Below, one piece after another: positions 60,701-64,000 of a stretch of 64,000 nt of DNA. Positions within the stretch are counted from its first letter, which is position 1. Every line of letters starts with the position of its first letter. Below the pieces are notes generated by a model, which was not told the DNA's origin, searched no databases, and saw only the letters and a program-made list of their open reading frames with translations. Source of the stretch: Pegea sp. RAD2-039 (lineage: Eukaryota; Chordata; Thaliacea; Salpida; Salpidae); NCBI GenBank assembly GCA_034620365.1, contig JAQGEQ010000097.1, positions 401,502-465,501 of the forward strand, in the 5' to 3' direction. A program made the translations under genes and the position numbers.

Positions 60701-63078
60701 AGGAGATGAAGATCAAAAGATGAAGATCAAAAGATGAAGATCAGAAGATGAGGATCAGAAGATGAAGATCAAAAGATGAAGATTAGAAGATGAGGATCAG
60801 GAGATGAAGATCAGAAGATGAAGAACAGAAGATGAAGATCAAAAGATGAAGATTAGAAGATGAGGATCAGAAGATGAAGATCAGAAGATGAAGATCAGGT
60901 GATGAGGATCAAGAGATGAAGATCAGAAGATGAAGATCAAAAGATGAAGATTAGAAGATGAGGATCAGAAGATGAAGATTAGAAGATGAAGATCAGGTGA
61001 TGAAGATTAGAAGATGAAGATCAGGTGATGAGGATCAAGAGATGAAGATCAGGTGATAAAGATCAGAAGATGAGGATCAGAAGATGAAGATCAGAAGATG
61101 AAGATCAGAAGATGAGGATCAGAAGATGAAGATTAGAAGATGAAGATCAAAAGATGAAGATCAGGAGATGAGGATCAGAAGATGAAGAACAGAAGATGAA
61201 GATCAAAAGATGAATATCAAGTGATGAAGATCAAAAGATGAAGAACAGAAGATGAAGATCAGAAGATGAGGATTAGAAGATGAGGATCAAAAGATGAAGA
61301 TCAGAAGATGAAGAACAGAAGATGAAGATCAGAAGATGAGGATCAGAAGATGAAGATCAAAAGATGAAGATCAGGAGATGAAGATCAAAAGATGAAGATC
61401 AGGAGATGAAGATTAGAAGATGAGGATCAAAAGATAAAGATCAGAAGATGAAGATTAGAAGATGAAGATCAGAAGATGAGGATCAGAAGATGAGGATCAG
61501 AAGATGAGGATCAGAAGATGAGGATCAGGTGATGAGGATCAGAAGATGAAGATCAGAAGATGAAGATCAGGAGATGAAGATCAGAAAATGAAGATCAGAA
61601 GATGAAGATCAAAAGATGAAGATCAGAAGATGAGGATCAGAAGATGAGGATCAGAAGATGAGGATCAGAAGATGAGGATCAGTATAAAAACTCACCCTAA
61701 GACCTTGGCGCAATCATCATAATACTTTTTTGAGTTCTTTACGAAACTAAATCCATTAACATCACAAACATAAGATTTTCCATTTGCTCGAAGAAAGTCG
61801 AAACCACAAACAGTTTGCTGTTAATTGACAAACTGATCAATTAACAAATTAAAAGAAGTTTTGAAGAACCTTAAAAGCTAAAGATACTTGACGAGCTATC
61901 AGCTTTTCACTAGCTGATAAAATCACCGGAAAACGGACTTCTTTTCCTTCACTATCTCTTTCTACTTTGCCATCTAAGGCTGGAGCCTTACGAGCTTCGG
62001 CATGAGCGTAATCGGCGCCTACAGTGTACACCTGAAAGTAAACTTGCTGCTGATTGGTTGAAAATTCAGCAGAAGTGTTTAAAGATTACAAAAAGTTTAA
62101 ATAAATGGAATTTTCAAGCAGAAGTTGATATTTTAAGAATATTAATCAAAAATAAAATCTCAAAACGTGATGTAGAAATTATGAAAAGATACTTTAACAT
62201 CTGTTCCATCTGTTGGCATAAAATCTTCGTAGATATAAGATCCAGTTCGTCTAACATGACTTTCATTGAAGTACTTACTACTTCGATTAGCTACCTGCAA
62301 CTCAAGTTCATCAATTTGTTTATCATTGATCTAGAAGAAAAGGATTTACCTTCCTAAAGAGCTTCTGGCATCCACCACCAGCTGATGATGGATAATAGAT
62401 GTTGATGTTGTGGTCATCTGCATCTACAGGTTTCTCAACGAATGGTTTGTGAAAGATCTCACTTCCTACAACAATATGATCTTCATATTCTTCAAAATGA
62501 AAGTCTGTAGAAGTAGAAGATGAGATGAAGCTAATGATTGAGAGTATTTAACTGTTATCATCTTCTCTATCACAGACAGCGTATCTCGGAGTCTCTATTC
62601 CGTTTTCATGAAGGATTTTATAAACTTTCCTTCTATCTTTGATGTCAAATTGTCGATCAAGGTCATTGATAAGAACAGGTTTATATAATTCTGCATATTC
62701 AACTGCCTTTTCAAGTGGAAAACCTGAAAAAATCAGCTGGTAAAAGGTAGAAGATTTTAGTAAAATAGAAACCAGCTGATTGAAAGGAAATGAGACAATC
62801 ACAACGAGGCCATTCTGTTACAGGTTCATCTAAAATTACTTTCTCATCGAACATACAGATGTCAATATATTCAAAAAGATCTAAACGAGTCAGAATTTCC
62901 TGCATTGGTTTCGAGTTGGTTTTTTTTGACATTGCACAAATTCCAACAACAATATTTTTCTGCTCAGAAGACCTCTATGATTAAAATGAGTTGAAATAAT
63001 TCAAGGATTTAGTGATAAACTTACCAATACTCTTTCATCACAACTATCAAATGAGAGATTTTCATAAGATGCATCCAT
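54785..63078 (-). CDS. PPIP5K: Diphosphoinositol-pentakisphosphate kinase (VIP1 family)
   Basis: Bifunctional cytosolic enzyme that makes (and has a domain to break down) inositol pyrophosphates from InsP6/InsP7. The start at 63078 gives [18 protein letters not shown]. Next are the pre-ATP-grasp domain ([40 protein letters not shown]) and the ATP-grasp kinase ([57 protein letters not shown]). The histidine-phosphatase domain has [18 protein letters not shown], with intact RHGxRxP. It continues through [37 protein letters not shown] and [20 protein letters not shown]. The low-complexity tail has a Gln run ([10 protein letters not shown]) and the conserved [18 protein letters not shown], and ends at 54785. 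Two introns are stuffed with minisatellites. Both catalytic domains look intact. Vertebrate PPIP5K1 and PPIP5K2 paralogues are not distinguished. Confidence 0.95.
56405..57205 (-). repeat. 17-bp minisatellite in a PPIP5K intron
   Basis: About 45 imperfect copies of GATGAGGATCAGGTGAA (plus-strand form), with A/G exchanges and occasional 12-15 bp units. It fills the intron between the exons for [10 protein letters not shown] and [14 protein letters not shown]. On the transcribed strand the unit reads TTCACCTGATCCTCATC, a pyrimidine-rich sequence with a branch-point-like CTGAT. Confidence 0.95.
60545..61682 (-). repeat. 14-bp minisatellite in a PPIP5K intron
   Basis: About 80 imperfect copies of GATGAAGATCAGAA with variants (AGGATCAGAA, AAGATCAAAA, AAGATTAGAA). 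It fills the intron between the exons for [10 protein letters not shown] and [15 protein letters not shown]. On the transcribed strand the unit is TTCTGATCTTCATC. It is related in sequence to the 17-bp array in another intron of the same gene. Confidence 0.95.
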
Positions 63079-64000
63079 TTCTAATTTAATTTTACATAAA
63101 GATTTCTTAAAAACAATTTTTTTTAATTTTGCAGAAAAACATAAAAAACAACCTAAATGACAAACTGTCAAAATATTATTAAAGTGAATTGTTCAAAGTA
63201 TAAAAAACAGTTTCTTACAAAGTAAATTATAAACAAAAAACAACTTTTAGAAAATAATTAAAAGAAATTTATTGGTTGTTTTGATGCATTTCTTAGAAAT
63301 TAAAAACCATCAACAACAAGGTTATTACAACAAGGACAAAAGCCACTTCTCTTGCCAACAAAGTTAACTTCTTTCTAAAAATAGCTTTAAACTATCAACC
63401 TACTAAATAACATTTAAAAAAAATATATATCTATATAAGAACTTATAAAATATTGTAATCTGTTTTTATTACTAATTTATAAAACTAAATTGGAATCATT
63501 TATTAAACATTTTTTCATTTGTTTTTTACAAATAAGAGGCCTGAATATTATAAACAATTTAATATCTATTCAATCAATTATTATAATATATCTTAATTCT
63601 ATTATATAATTATTATAATCAATTTAATATCTAGACATTTTTATCAGTTTATTTCTTTCTCAGAAATAAACAAAACAGTTTTAGAGTCACCAACCAGGTA
63701 ACTTAGGTTTGCAAGTTTTTATAAATACATTAATAGAAGTAAAAAGCACATTATCAACATTAAATAAAATTAAAAAATATTAAATAATAATAAATATTTA
63801 TAGAAAATATCAACTGCATTTGATTCAAACTTATAAAATGAGCAAAATATTCTAGTTTATTTTAAAAAAAATAAAAAATAAATATTAAAGAAATTTATAG
63901 AACGACAAAAAGCTGATGTTTTGCAAATTTTTGTAAATAAAAGTGAAAGTCTTGAAATAATGGAGTCGTACAATATTGGCTATACAGCAAAATTTATTTC
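63079..64000. other. A/T-rich region upstream of PPIP5K
   Basis: Should contain the PPIP5K promoter near 63080-63300. No motif stands out and no further gene is visible to the window end. Confidence 0.5.

Noticed and set aside
56405..61682. CRISPR-like arrays
   Set aside because: The repeats are contiguous 14- and 17-bp units with no unique spacers, inside introns of an animal gene.

Overview
The window is AT-rich nuclear DNA from a multicellular animal. Genes are split by many very short introns (often about 45-60 bp, GT...AG) and separated by long A/T-rich spacers. An outer-arm axonemal dynein chain (DNAI2) shows motile cilia or flagella. An insulin/IGF-type receptor, MELK, CUB/sushi receptors and a CR1/L2-like LINE fit an invertebrate metazoan; I cannot name the species. 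No bacterial, organellar or viral signal was seen.

Layout, left to right: spacer with a decayed coding remnant (about 3.96-4.42 kb); mitochondrial MnSOD (+, 5.46-6.48 kb); fatty acyl-CoA reductase (+, 8.19-10.85 kb); a 5'-truncated LINE on the minus strand (about 10.98-12.33 kb); insulin/IGF-receptor-like tyrosine kinase (+, 14.47-21.15 kb); DNAI2 (-, 22.88-26.07 kb), convergent with the receptor; a small LINE 3' end (about 27.9 kb); an IRE1/RNase L-family pseudokinase-KEN gene (-, 28.63-31.47 kb) just downstream of an ankyrin-repeat gene on the same strand (31.86-34.61 kb); a recent 254-bp tandem duplication carrying an exon-like ORF (35.9-36.4 kb); two head-to-head membrane-protein genes with CUB domains (-, 36.66-39.95 kb; +, 40.23-41.79 kb); MELK (-, 42.06-45.98 kb); an orphan terminal exon (46.42-46.61 kb); an intronless PAIP1-like gene with a large methionine-rich pentapeptide repeat (+, 50.22-52.73 kb); an ISOC2-type isochorismatase-fold gene (+, 53.33-54.59 kb); and PPIP5K/VIP1 (-, 54.79-63.08 kb), with two introns filled by minisatellites.

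Most of these are unrelated housekeeping or signalling genes and I see no operon-like functional cluster. Two local arrangements stand out. The first is the divergent CUB pair, with start codons about 285 bp apart. The second is the ankyrin gene followed at once by a kinase-KEN gene, in the same order as the domains of RNase L. The kinase-KEN protein appears to have lost both catalytic centres: HRD has become HRS, and the KEN Arg-Asn...His residues have become Gln-Lys...Asp. Exon models were built by hand from reading frames, splice consensus and remembered family motifs, so boundaries are estimates.
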